NCBI GenBank assembly: GCA_020216655.1
Contig: JAIWNU010000119.1
Location: 1-18,790, forward strand
Source of the DNA: Treponema sp.
Lineage (GTDB): Bacteria > Spirochaetota > Spirochaetia > Treponematales > Breznakiellaceae
Length of the DNA stretch: 18,790 nt
Reading direction: 5' to 3'
Made by a program: the position numbers and the translations under genes. Of this stretch, positions 7,414 through 14,773 are shown piece after piece; the first letter of the stretch is position 1, and every line of letters starts with the position of its first letter. Under the pieces are notes generated by a model. That model was not told where the DNA came from. It ran no database searches and saw only the letters and a program-made list of their open reading frames with translations.

Positions 7414-8426
7414 TTTGTGGTCTTTCCGTATTTAGTGTAGGTCGAAACTTTGCTGATGGGAGCAAACTTAGACATGACGCCCTTTTGGGAAAGGGACAGG
7501 ACTGCGGTTTCCCCCATTTTAATGGCGTCCCGTACTATGGTAGCCTGGATAACGCCCTTTTCGAGGAGCCGGGCCACATCTAAATCTTCGTCTGATCCGA
7601 TAATGACAATTTTGCCCACAATACCGCGGTCTATAATAACCTGGGCTGCGCTCACCGTGCTGCGGGCGCTGGTACAGATAAAACAGTTCAATTCGGGAAA
7701 ACGCTGGAGCATGGTGGTGCAGACATCCTCGCCCCCCAGTATGTTTTCTTCTTCCCGTTCGGCGGCTACAATTTTGCCCTGCTGTCTCCGGTTAATCTCA
7801 AAGATTGCGCCGTTCAAAAAGGGTTCTTCTGAAAGGATGAATGAATTAGGATTCCCCGCAGGCAGAATTACGCCGATGCGGGCATCCTTTCCCAGCAGGC
7901 CCAGGGCTACACTGACTGCTTCAGAGCCCTGTACGAAGGAATCGCTGGTAACCAAGGCTGGAATACCCTGCACAGGCTGGTCCATCGCAATAGGGACAAA
8001 GGGAATTTGTTTATCCTGGGCCTTGTCGGAAAAGCTTTTGATATCACTGCCCGGCGGGAAATACATGACAATGCCATCGGGCTTGGACCGCAATGCAATA
8101 TCAAAAAATCGATATGCTTCGGCGGAAAGAAAAAACTGGTTTACCTCCACTTCGGGAGAATAGGATAACAGCTCAAGCCCTGCAGTTTCTTTGGTAGATC
8201 CCTGCTGGATTCCATAAAACAGGTTGATGAAAAAGGGATCGGAAATGGCGGGCAGTATGGCAATAAAATGCTTTTTAACCGTTTTAAGAGATGCAGGATT
8301 TCGCAGGACCGATCTGCCCAGTTCTTCTCTGCTTTTGCCTATCAAATAGATGTTTAAAGCTGTCGTAAAAGCCAGGGCAGTACCAAAAGCAATGAGCAAA
8401 ACGAGGCTGAACCAGTTCTTTCGCAT
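7410..8426 (-). CDS. Membrane-anchored sugar-binding-like sensor protein
   Basis: The 338-residue product begins MRKNWFSLVLL, then a single hydrophobic helix (about 7-29) with no lipobox cysteine and no clear cleavage site, so an uncleaved membrane anchor is likely. The remainder is a periplasmic-binding-protein fold: FIAILPAISDPFFINLFYGI, KPDGIVMYFPPGSDI, IPFVPIAMDQPV, ARIGVILPAGNPNSF and IVIIGSDEDLDVARLLEKG. It is related to Peripla_BP_4 sugar-binding proteins and matches in arrangement the XylFII-type sensors that partner LytS kinases in clostridia. It is the first gene of the signalling operon and overlaps the kinase gene by four bases. No ribosome binding site precedes the ATG; a TACAAT -10 element ends six bases before it, which suggests a leaderless transcript. 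The next in-frame Met is deep inside the fold, so the start is well supported. Confidence 0.85.
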   Translation of the reverse strand: MRKNWFSLVLLIAFGTALAFTTALNIYLIGKSREELGRSVLRNPASLKTVKKHFIAILPAISDPFFINLFYGIQQGSTKETAGLELLSYSPEVEVNQFFLSAEAYRFFDIALRSKPDGIVMYFPPGSDIKSFSDKAQDKQIPFVPIAMDQPVQGIPALVTSDSFVQGSEAVSVALGLLGKDARIGVILPAGNPNSFILSEEPFLNGAIFEINRRQQGKIVAAEREEENILGGEDVCTTMLQRFPELNCFICTSARSTVSAAQVIIDRGIVGKIVIIGSDEDLDVARLLEKGVIQATIVRDAIKMGETAVLSLSQKGVMSKFAPISKVSTYTKYGKTTK

Positions 8427-8440
8427 GGGCGTATTGTAGC
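8427..8440 (-). promoter_or_regulatory. Extended -10 promoter for the sensor operon
   Basis: On the minus strand TGCTACAAT (8441-8433) matches an extended -10 element (TGnTAtaAT). Only six bases, ACGCCC, separate it from the ATG at 8426, so transcription would start at or next to the start codon. I see no good -35 at 17 bases, which extended -10 promoters can lack. The element lies in the 32-base gap after the aat stop codon. Confidence 0.45.
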
Positions 8441-8458
8441 ATGGCAGGGCAGTAAAGG

Positions 8459-9214
8459 CTAGAAAATTTCTGTATAGCGATTTGTCCAGGAACCTCGACG
8501 GTCAGCCTGGTCTAGATCTTTTGAGTCCCGCACCGAAATAGCTTTTTTAAGTAACTTAAAAAATTCTGTTCGGGCCAATTCCTGGCCGCCAAGGCTGCGC
8601 AGATGTTCTGTTGGAACCTGACAGTCTATAAATTGCACTTCGTCATTAAAAAGGTTTTTAGCCAGGGTCAGGAAGGCCGCCTTAGAAGCATTCGGATACA
8701 AGGCAAACATGGACTCACCACAAAACACGTTTCCGATACGAATTCCGTAACACCCGCCTACAAGCCGGCCTTCCAAGTAGGCTTCGGCACTGTGGACCCA
8801 TCCTAAACGATGCAATTCGGTATAGGCTTCTATTATATCCTCGCTGATCCAGGTTCCATTTTGTCCCGGTCGGGGTACGGAAGCGCAGCCATGAATGACC
8901 CCTTCGAAATCGGTGTCAAAACGGATGGTAAAAAGATGTTTTTTTAAGATTTTTCGCATTGATTCAGAAATATGGAGGGTTTCAGGATAGATTACAAAGC
9001 GGGGATCCGGAGACTGCCAAATAAGCGGATCCTCCGGATTATACCAGGGAAAAATCCCCTGTTCATAGGCCGAAAGCAGCATACCCGGCGAGAGGTTTCC
9101 TCCAATCGCCACAATCCAGTCTTCAATCTCTTCGGGATTGGGGAACTGAAGCCGTTCGCTCTCATTTAAATAGGGAAACCGCGGGTCCGGTCCGGGCCCG
9201 CGCCAATAACCCAT
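8459..9214 (-). CDS. aat: Leucyl/phenylalanyl-tRNA--protein transferase
   Basis: A 251-residue cytoplasmic enzyme that moves Leu or Phe from aminoacyl-tRNA onto proteins with N-terminal Lys or Arg, creating a destabilising N-terminus for ClpS/ClpAP. Family landmarks are plain: FPNPEEIE near the start, GGNLSPGMLLSAYEQGIFPW (about 38-57), the WQSPDPRFVIYPETLHIS block, GCASVPRPGQNGTWI, HSAEAYLEGRLVGGCYGIRI, FCGESMF, NASKAAF and FIDCQVPTEHLRSLGG. Length is normal for the family. The C-terminal 25 residues (DQADRRGSWTNRY) are polar and not part of the core. The ATG at 9214 follows the clpA TAA directly (TAAATG), and its ribosome binding site GAGGTGG lies inside the clpA coding end, so the two genes are translationally coupled. 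Confidence 0.96.
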   Translation of the reverse strand: MGYWRGPGPDPRFPYLNESERLQFPNPEEIEDWIVAIGGNLSPGMLLSAYEQGIFPWYNPEDPLIWQSPDPRFVIYPETLHISESMRKILKKHLFTIRFDTDFEGVIHGCASVPRPGQNGTWISEDIIEAYTELHRLGWVHSAEAYLEGRLVGGCYGIRIGNVFCGESMFALYPNASKAAFLTLAKNLFNDEVQFIDCQVPTEHLRSLGGQELARTEFFKLLKKAISVRDSKDLDQADRRGSWTNRYTEIF

Positions 9215-11635
9215 TTAAGAAACCACCTCAATTTTATAAGCACCGTCGATCCAATCCGCCTTGGCAATGCCTCCGGAGGTAAGTCTGCCAAAGAGGACCT
9301 CGTCTACAAAGAAGCTCTTAATTTTATCTTCTATTAAGCGAGACACATTCCGGGCTCCAAATTCACGGCTGTATCCGTCCCGTGCAAGGGCCATGATGCA
9401 GGCCTCGGTGACCTCGAGCACCACCTTCTTTTCGGCAAGCTGCTGGCGGAACAGGTCCAATTCCTTGCGAACGATGGAAGCCACTATGTCCTGGTTCAGG
9501 TGTCCAAAGCGCACCACCGCATCAAGACGGTTGCGGAATTCGGGGGTAAATATTCGCTCCACAGCGCCGTCCACGACAGCTTCATCCAGGATTCGCTCGC
9601 CGAAGCCAATAAGGCTCTTGCCGATATCTCGGGCTCCCGCATTGCTGGTCATAATGAACACCACATTGCGGAAGTCAGCCTTTCTGCCGTTGTTGTCCGT
9701 CAGGGTGGCATAGTCCATAATCTGGAGCAGTATGTTGTAAATGTCTGGATGAGCCTTTTCTATTTCATCCAGGAGAACTACCGCATGGGGCTGTTTCCGG
9801 ACCGTATCGGTCAAAAGGCCCCCCTCTTCGTAGCCCACATAGCCCGGCGGGGACCCGATAAGGCGGCTCACCGTATGTTTTTCCTGGTATTCGCTCATGT
9901 CAAAGCGGTGCATGGCGATACCCAGCACATCCGCCAGGCTCCGGGCAAGTTCGGTCTTGCCGACCCCGGTAGGTCCCACAAAAAGGAAGTTTGCCACAGG
10001 CTTGTTGGGAGAACGGAACCCAGCCCGTGACTGTTTGACCGCCCGGACCACGGCCTCAACAGCCGCATCCTGGCCGAAAATACGCTCCTTAAGACGTTTT
10101 TCTAGGAACCGCAGTTTATCCTTTTCGCTTTCCCCAACGGTCCGCTCAGGGATACGGGCTATTCGGGCTACCACAGTTTCTATCTGGGGAACATCAATTT
10201 CGATGAAGGGTTCTTCCATCATCATAGAATTCTCGCCAGCATCGGAGCTTTCATCCGGGAATGGATCTCCAATCTTTTCGGGTAGTGCCCTGTCAGGCCT
10301 TACCCCCTGTTCTTCCCGGGCTTTGAAGGCCTGTATCCGAGCAAAGGCCCCCGCTTCGTCAATAACGTCGATAGCCTTGTCGGGGAGGCGCCGCTCGGTG
10401 ATAAACTGCGCAGAAAGCCGCACCGCCGTTTCCAGGGCCGCATCGGTATAGCGGACCCGGTGGAATTCTTCATATTTGTGGCGGAGTCCCTTGAGTATGG
10501 CGATTGCATCGGCCTCGCTCGGTTCATTAATATCAATTTTCTGGAAGCGCCGGGAAAGGGCCCGGTCTTTATCAAAATACTTGGTGTATTCTTCGTGGGT
10601 CGTGGAACCGATACAGCGGATTTTTCCGGAGGTCAGGGCAGGCTTTAAGAGGTTCGACGCATCCAATGACCCGCCTGAGGTTGCTCCGGCTCCCACGAGG
10701 GTGTGAATTTCATCGATAAAAAGGATAGCCTTTTCCTTTTTCAGGATTTCATCAACCACCTTTTTTATCCGTTCTTCAAAATCACCCCGGTATTTGGTGC
10801 CCGCTACCAGGGCTCCCATGTCGAGGGCGTAAATAGAAAAATCTTTTAAGGTTGGCGGCACATTGCCGGCCACTATGCGTTGGGCAAGTCCCTCAGTAAT
10901 GGCGGTTTTTCCTACCCCCGAATCGCCCACATGGATAGGATTGTTTTTAAGCCGCCGGCAGAGGACCTGCACAGTCCGGTCAAGTTCATGTTCCCGACCG
11001 ATAACCGGCTCCAGCTTTCCTTCCCGGGCGAGGGCGGTGAGGTCGGTAGTAAAGCGCTCCAGGGCGCTTTTCCGAGCCGGCCGTATTCGGGGCTCCGGTT
11101 CAATACCGCTGTCGCTTTCGGACTCTTCGGCATTTTCATCGTTTTTTTCTTTCCAAGAACCAGAAGCTGATGGGTCCATATTGTCAGAGGTATCTTCTTC
11201 TGATTCATCGCCGAAACGGATTCCGTGGGAAAGGACCTCAAGCAAATCGATACGCTTTACGCCGGCTTTTCTGAGGTAATAGGCGCAATAGTTGCGCTCT
11301 TCGTCATACAGGGATACCAGGATATCTGCTACATCGAGCTCTTGTTTTTGGGCTGACTGGCTCTGGAGCACAGCCCGTTCCAGAACGCTCTGAAAACCTA
11401 CGGTTTGGGTAGGTTCCATATTTTGTACGACCGGAACTTTTTGCTCAAAATAGTTTTCCATGCCGCTTTTAATCTGGTTAAGATCTGCCCCGCAGGCTGC
11501 GAGTACCTGCTGGACTTCCTCAAAGGCCAGTGCGGCATAGAGTATGTGTTCCGGAGTAAGGTATTCGTGGTTCCGGACCTTGGCTTCGTTGTAAGCGGCA
11601 TTTATTATAGCCTGCACATGGCGGCTTATATGCAT
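9215..11635 (-). CDS. clpA: ATP-dependent Clp protease ATP-binding subunit ClpA
   Basis: The AAA+ unfoldase that takes substrates from ClpS and threads them into ClpP; 806 residues from the ATG at 11635, which has AGGAGT six bases upstream. A reading frame 13 codons longer (from 11674) exists but lacks this site and the family's start ([18 protein letters not shown]). The Clp N domain is about 1-145, followed by a very acidic linker (about 143-180). AAA domain 1: Walker A GDSGVGKT (237-244), Walker B ILFIDEIH (304-311). AAA domain 2: Walker A GPTGVGKT (554-561), Walker [14 protein letters not shown] (619-631). The ClpP-docking loop appears as IGF (676-678). An extra acidic, Met-rich stretch (about 445-480) sits between the two AAA domains. 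Its N domain and the clpS-clpA-aat order identify it as ClpA rather than ClpB/ClpC. Confidence 0.96.
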   Translation of the reverse strand: MHISRHVQAIINAAYNEAKVRNHEYLTPEHILYAALAFEEVQQVLAACGADLNQIKSGMENYFEQKVPVVQNMEPTQTVGFQSVLERAVLQSQSAQKQELDVADILVSLYDEERNYCAYYLRKAGVKRIDLLEVLSHGIRFGDESEEDTSDNMDPSASGSWKEKNDENAEESESDSGIEPEPRIRPARKSALERFTTDLTALAREGKLEPVIGREHELDRTVQVLCRRLKNNPIHVGDSGVGKTAITEGLAQRIVAGNVPPTLKDFSIYALDMGALVAGTKYRGDFEERIKKVVDEILKKEKAILFIDEIHTLVGAGATSGGSLDASNLLKPALTSGKIRCIGSTTHEEYTKYFDKDRALSRRFQKIDINEPSEADAIAILKGLRHKYEEFHRVRYTDAALETAVRLSAQFITERRLPDKAIDVIDEAGAFARIQAFKAREEQGVRPDRALPEKIGDPFPDESSDAGENSMMMEEPFIEIDVPQIETVVARIARIPERTVGESEKDKLRFLEKRLKERIFGQDAAVEAVVRAVKQSRAGFRSPNKPVANFLFVGPTGVGKTELARSLADVLGIAMHRFDMSEYQEKHTVSRLIGSPPGYVGYEEGGLLTDTVRKQPHAVVLLDEIEKAHPDIYNILLQIMDYATLTDNNGRKADFRNVVFIMTSNAGARDIGKSLIGFGERILDEAVVDGAVERIFTPEFRNRLDAVVRFGHLNQDIVASIVRKELDLFRQQLAEKKVVLEVTEACIMALARDGYSREFGARNVSRLIEDKIKSFFVDEVLFGRLTSGGIAKADWIDGAYKIEVVS

Positions 11636-11653
11636 AAACTCACTCCTGTAAAA

Positions 11654-11705
11654 TGAGCTAATTTCAGAACGCAAAGCGTAGTGACAGACTTTTGAAATTG
11701 GCTCA
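11654..11705 (-). repeat. Long imperfect hairpin between clpS and clpA
   Basis: TGAGCTAATTTCA (11654-11666) pairs with TGAAATTGGCTCA (11693-11705), 12 of 13 positions complementary. A small inner stem ACGC/GCGT (11669-11679) lies in the loop. It occupies most of the 75-base gap and ends just before the clpA ribosome binding site. No U-run follows, so it is more likely an mRNA stability, processing or translation-control element than a terminator. Function is inferred. Confidence 0.55.
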
Positions 11706-11710
11706 AATGG

Positions 11711-12022
11711 CTAAGCTTTCTCCACAAGACAGCGTAGGGGGAATTCGGCCTGACGGGCTAGGCTATGCACTTGTTCAGCCTTGGTGGTTGCAATATCCCA
11801 GGGATATATGCCGACCACACCCCTTCCCTTCTTATGAACATCCAGCATGATTCGTTGAGCTTCTGTTTCATCCTTATGGAAAACCATCATCAGTACAGCT
11901 ACTACAAAATCCATGGTGGTATAGTCATCGTTGAGCAACACCACCCGGTACTGTTCTGGTTCCTGCAGCTTCTGTTCCTGTTTAGGTTTTAACAGGGTAC
12001 CCAAACTCATGCGTTTTGACAT
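11711..12022 (-). CDS. clpS: ATP-dependent Clp protease adaptor ClpS
   Basis: A 103-residue adaptor that binds proteins with N-terminal Leu, Phe, Tyr or Trp and delivers them to the ClpA N domain. After a flexible N-terminal tail rich in Lys, Gln and Glu (about 1-23), the core begins YRVVLLNDDYTTMDFVV. N31, D32 and D33, gatekeeper M37 and H63 (in LDVHKKG) correspond to the N-degron pocket residues of E. coli ClpS. The C-terminal FPLRCLVEKA closes the fold as in the family. The start at 12022 has AGGGG upstream and a TTGTTT/TATCTT promoter in the gap. It is the first gene of the clpS-clpA-aat group. Confidence 0.96.
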   Translation of the reverse strand: MSKRMSLGTLLKPKQEQKLQEPEQYRVVLLNDDYTTMDFVVAVLMMVFHKDETEAQRIMLDVHKKGRGVVGIYPWDIATTKAEQVHSLARQAEFPLRCLVEKA

Positions 12023-12051
12023 TCATCGAACCCCTACTATTTCTACCAATA

Positions 12052-12080
12052 AAGATAGCTAAAAATAGGGCATAAAACAA
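12052..12080 (-). promoter_or_regulatory. Sigma-70-like promoter for clpS-clpA-aat
   Basis: On the minus strand TTGTTT (12080-12075) and TATCTT (12057-12052) are separated by exactly 17 bases, in the 63-base gap between the beta-barrel gene and clpS. Transcription would start about 23 bases before the clpS ATG. Both boxes differ from consensus in two positions. The spacing and location make it the best candidate for an independent clp promoter. Confidence 0.55.
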
Positions 12081-12085
12081 CGGGT

Positions 12086-13000
12086 TTAGAAGCGGAATCC
12101 TAGACCGGTACTGAGTTTCCACCCGGTATTGGTATCCAAAAAATCTGTGTAATCCATGCTGCCGGATACATACCACCAGCTAGTACAGCATGATGAAGCA
12201 TAAAGGTTGAAACGGAACTCGCTCCAAACTGTGCCGGTATATCCGGCGCTGCTTATAGAGGCCTCATGGGATAGACTAATCCCAAATACCGGCAAAGGCT
12301 GCATCGAAAAGTCCGAATTTATTTGCACGGAATCGCCTGGTTCAAGGAGATTTCTTTCATAAAGAAGCGCAATATCGAGAGCAATAGGAAAGGCGGGATA
12401 CCAAGAGAGGCCAAGTTTTGGACTCACCGAATAAGATGTGAGGGCAGATGATACCACACTGGTATACAGTGCTAAGCCGGGTTTTACCACAGTCTCTCCC
12501 CAGAGAAAAGAAGCGGAAATCCCGCCAAAGTATTCGGTGCTCAGAGTTTGGCCCGCATTAAAAAGCACTGAACCATCAATTTGATAGGACACGCTGGCAC
12601 CATTGCGGATGCCGGTAAGACTTAATTGGATGGTTCCTGAGGAACCCGTATCTGCAAGCTGGTCTTCCCCAAAGGAGCCCGAAAGTCCTGCTTTGTACAC
12701 CCAGAGCCCCTGAGCAAGAGAAATATCAACTCCGCCCTGAGCGTTAAACTGGGTTGCCGATGGTTTTTGCCACCAGGTTCCGTCTAGTGAGCCGCTGAGA
12801 CTCACAAGTCCTTCGGTTCCTATGTTTATGTCAGCGGAAAAGCCTGCCTGACCACCGTAACAAAGGCTTGGCTCAGCAAACGATTGATCCGGTGCGCCAA
12901 AACCTGCACCGGGTTTAAATAACAGTTCAGCATTAAGGCCCTGAGGCTGAGAAGTGATTGTTAATAAAAATAATATGACAATTCCGCTATATTTTTTCAT
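12086..13000 (-). CDS. Exported protein of unknown function, probable outer-membrane beta-barrel
   Basis: The 304-residue product has a signal peptide (MKKYSGIVILFLL, cleavage near GLNA-EL). The rest is Gly/Ser-rich with alternating hydrophobic and polar residues and aromatic-ended strands such as GLVSLSGSLDGTWW, GLWVYKAGLSGSFGE, VWSEFRFNLYAS and TGWKLSTGLGFRF. It ends in phenylalanine, as many outer-membrane barrels do. Two adjacent cysteines (SSCCTSWW) near residue 270 are unusual for a barrel. I cannot name a family. It is the last gene of the ECF sigma operon and overlaps the gene before it by four bases, so it may be a product whose assembly or state is linked to that signalling. Barrel assignment is from composition and end pattern only. 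Confidence 0.72.
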   Translation of the reverse strand: MKKYSGIVILFLLTITSQPQGLNAELLFKPGAGFGAPDQSFAEPSLCYGGQAGFSADINIGTEGLVSLSGSLDGTWWQKPSATQFNAQGGVDISLAQGLWVYKAGLSGSFGEDQLADTGSSGTIQLSLTGIRNGASVSYQIDGSVLFNAGQTLSTEYFGGISASFLWGETVVKPGLALYTSVVSSALTSYSVSPKLGLSWYPAFPIALDIALLYERNLLEPGDSVQINSDFSMQPLPVFGISLSHEASISSAGYTGTVWSEFRFNLYASSCCTSWWYVSGSMDYTDFLDTNTGWKLSTGLGFRF

Positions 13001-13689
13001 GGGCGCTGACTCCTTTTTTGCAGCTCCCGATCCAGGCCAACCAAACCGTAGCCGCCGTCCAAACTTCCTATAATAAGTTTTATCATGCTTTCGCCGAGGA
13101 TTTGCCGGCTTTTAGCGCGAACTGCAAAGGATTGGATCTGGGGAAACTGGGACTCCGAAAGGTTACTGCGAACGAGACACTCTGAAAGGGGTCGTAATAA
13201 CTCTGCTGGAGCCTGAGCTATGGCGATGATTCTAAAGGCCGATGAAAGGGCATTGACGGCCCGGGTAGAGCTTTTTTCTAACATGACGGCATAGTCAATG
13301 ACCGCATCTATGGTGTCCACCGGTACACCTCCTTGTAGCAGCAAAGACAAACTTTTAAGCAGGGACTCTAACTGTGCAGCTTGAACAGGGCTGCCCTTTT
13401 GCAGAAGCTGCATTGCTAAGGTGAGCCGATCAATTTCAGTCCTCAGGGCCTGCAAGAGCTGTTGCGGGGGAACCCGTTTTGCCGCCCCTTCTTTGAGTTT
13501 GTCGAGTACAAGATTTTCAGGGATGCGCCGTGACTCTGCATCGTTAATAAGGCTTTGCAATTCCTGTGATACCGAATGGTAGGCGCTGGAAGCGCTGCTT
13601 TGCAACCAGACACGGGGGGCATATTCTCCCCAGATCATAAAAGCGGGGAGGATAAAAAAGCTTAACAGGAAAACAAATTTGCCTTTCAT
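12997..13689 (-). CDS. Exported helical protein of unknown function in the ECF sigma operon
   Basis: A 230-residue protein with a signal peptide (MKGKFVFLLSFFILPAFMIWGEYA). The mature part is rich in Leu, Ala, Ser and Gln and reads as a series of amphipathic helices (VSQELQSLINDAESRRIPENL, ALRTEIDRLTLAMQLLQKG, LESLLKSLSLLLQGG), with no cysteines in the exported core except one near residue 192. No domain is recognised. The segment RIPENLVLDKLKEGAAKRVPP resembles short helical motifs in the protein from the preceding gene (RIQLLKGYTVQDALAQA), so the two may belong together. Both ends overlap neighbours by four bases (13686-13689 and 12997-13000), which points to coupled synthesis of the three exported proteins. 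Confidence 0.75.
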   Translation of the reverse strand: MKGKFVFLLSFFILPAFMIWGEYAPRVWLQSSASSAYHSVSQELQSLINDAESRRIPENLVLDKLKEGAAKRVPPQQLLQALRTEIDRLTLAMQLLQKGSPVQAAQLESLLKSLSLLLQGGVPVDTIDAVIDYAVMLEKSSTRAVNALSSAFRIIAIAQAPAELLRPLSECLVRSNLSESQFPQIQSFAVRAKSRQILGESMIKLIIGSLDGGYGLVGLDRELQKRSQRP

Positions 13690-14111
13690 CGATGCGAAGA
13701 CCCCGGTTTCTGCCGGGAGGAGCTGCCGGTAATTCCTCTGCTCAGGTCAAATCCTGCTTTGCCGGCCAGGATATCCCGTTCTGAACGATAAATAGCAAGA
13801 TTTCTTAAAGACTCTAATCTCCGGGCTACCACTTCTTCATCCCTTTCTTCATTTCTAAATCTTAACTGCAATTCCTGCCCAGCCTGGGCCAGGGCATCTT
13901 GAACAGTATATCCCTTAAGCAATTGGATGCGAATTTGTGCGGTAAGTTGGGCGCGTAGTGCACTGTCAGAAGCTAAATCAGGATAGAGGCTATCGAGATA
14001 TTGCAGAATCTTTTGTGTTTTTAAAGCAAAAGAATTTTGTTCCTGCGCATATATCATGCCTGATACAATTGAAACAACTGCTATCATAAAACTGATTTTC
14101 TTGTACCGCAT
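13686..14111 (-). CDS. Small exported protein of unknown function in the ECF sigma operon
   Basis: About 141 residues. A signal peptide ends near MIYAQ-EQ. The mature part is charged and helical, with QKILQYLDSLYPDLASDSAL and a basic, Ser-rich C-terminus (SSSRQKPGSSHR). Two ATGs stand in a row; the second (14111) is five bases from a strong GGGGAGG site and is preferred, while the first (14114) leaves only two bases. No family is recognised. It follows the anti-sigma gene after 14 bases and overlaps the next gene by four. Its regular charge pattern and size are compatible with a periplasmic partner of the anti-sigma factor, but this is conjecture. Confidence 0.75.
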   Translation of the reverse strand: MRYKKISFMIAVVSIVSGMIYAQEQNSFALKTQKILQYLDSLYPDLASDSALRAQLTAQIRIQLLKGYTVQDALAQAGQELQLRFRNEERDEEVVARRLESLRNLAIYRSERDILAGKAGFDLSRGITGSSSRQKPGSSHR

Positions 14112-14128
14112 CATATCCTCCCCTTACT

Positions 14129-14773
14129 CTATAAGTCCAACAATGAAACCTTGCCGCCAAAATCATCATCTATGGATACCGCCGCATTCGGGTCAGCTAT
14201 CCAGATTTGGTTATCGATAACAAAATTATACCGGTATTCAAAAGACCGTTTCAGTTTTACCGTGGCAGACCAGGTTTTTCCGTCCTTTTCGGGTTTAAGC
14301 GGGATATCCTGGCTTGACCATTGGTTAAAATTACCGGAAACCGTGACCGTCGTCGCCCCGGGGGCTTCCAGGACAAAACGTACCGTGACCGTATCCGAGT
14401 TCCTGTTAGCATAAATGAGGTATCCGAGGGGCAGCAAAAGTATAAGTGCTGCCGCAACAACCAGGGGAACCAATCTGCCAGGGAAGCGGACAAATGGTTC
14501 GAGACGGGCTTTGTCTCTGGTTGTTTGGATACTACGTGCAATGCTATCCATGATTTGGTCCGAATCAGGAACAGATTTAGTCCAGCTAGGAAGGCCCAAG
14601 TTTGGAACGTCACCCGCATCCCGTTTGAGTAAGGGCATCAGGGAAGCGTACCGTTTTGCACAGCTGGGACATACAGCAAGATGGCCCGCTGTATCTTCAA
14701 ATTCCCGGTGAGAGAGGGTCCCATTCTGTTCCCAGCTTTTCAGCAGGGTAGCGATCTGTTCACAATTCATCAT
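14129..14773 (-). CDS. Anti-sigma factor with extracytoplasmic CBM48/AMPK-beta-like domain
   Basis: A 214-residue membrane protein. The cytoplasmic N-terminus carries a zinc-type anti-sigma (zf-HC2/ZAS) pattern: C4, then H31-x3-C35-x2-C38 (HLAVCPSC), the part that should hold the sigma factor inactive. One transmembrane helix spans about 101-122. The extracytoplasmic end (about 129-214) is an isoamylase-early-set / AMPK-beta glycogen-binding-like fold: VRFVLEAPGATTVTVSGNFN, QW at 151-152, then WSATVKLKRSFEYRYNFVID and WIADPNA. These are the conserved features of CBM48-type domains. A carbohydrate or glucan signal is therefore conceivable, although many such folds serve only in protein contacts. 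Its ATG overlaps the sigma stop codon by four bases. Confidence 0.86.
   Translation of the reverse strand: MMNCEQIATLLKSWEQNGTLSHREFEDTAGHLAVCPSCAKRYASLMPLLKRDAGDVPNLGLPSWTKSVPDSDQIMDSIARSIQTTRDKARLEPFVRFPGRLVPLVVAAALILLLPLGYLIYANRNSDTVTVRFVLEAPGATTVTVSGNFNQWSSQDIPLKPEKDGKTWSATVKLKRSFEYRYNFVIDNQIWIADPNAAVSIDDDFGGKVSLLDL

Noticed and set aside
9500..10451. Long plus-strand reading frames of 176 and 184 codons inside clpA
   Set aside because: They are shadows of the conserved clpA frame; the products show no fold or motif and lack proper start signals.
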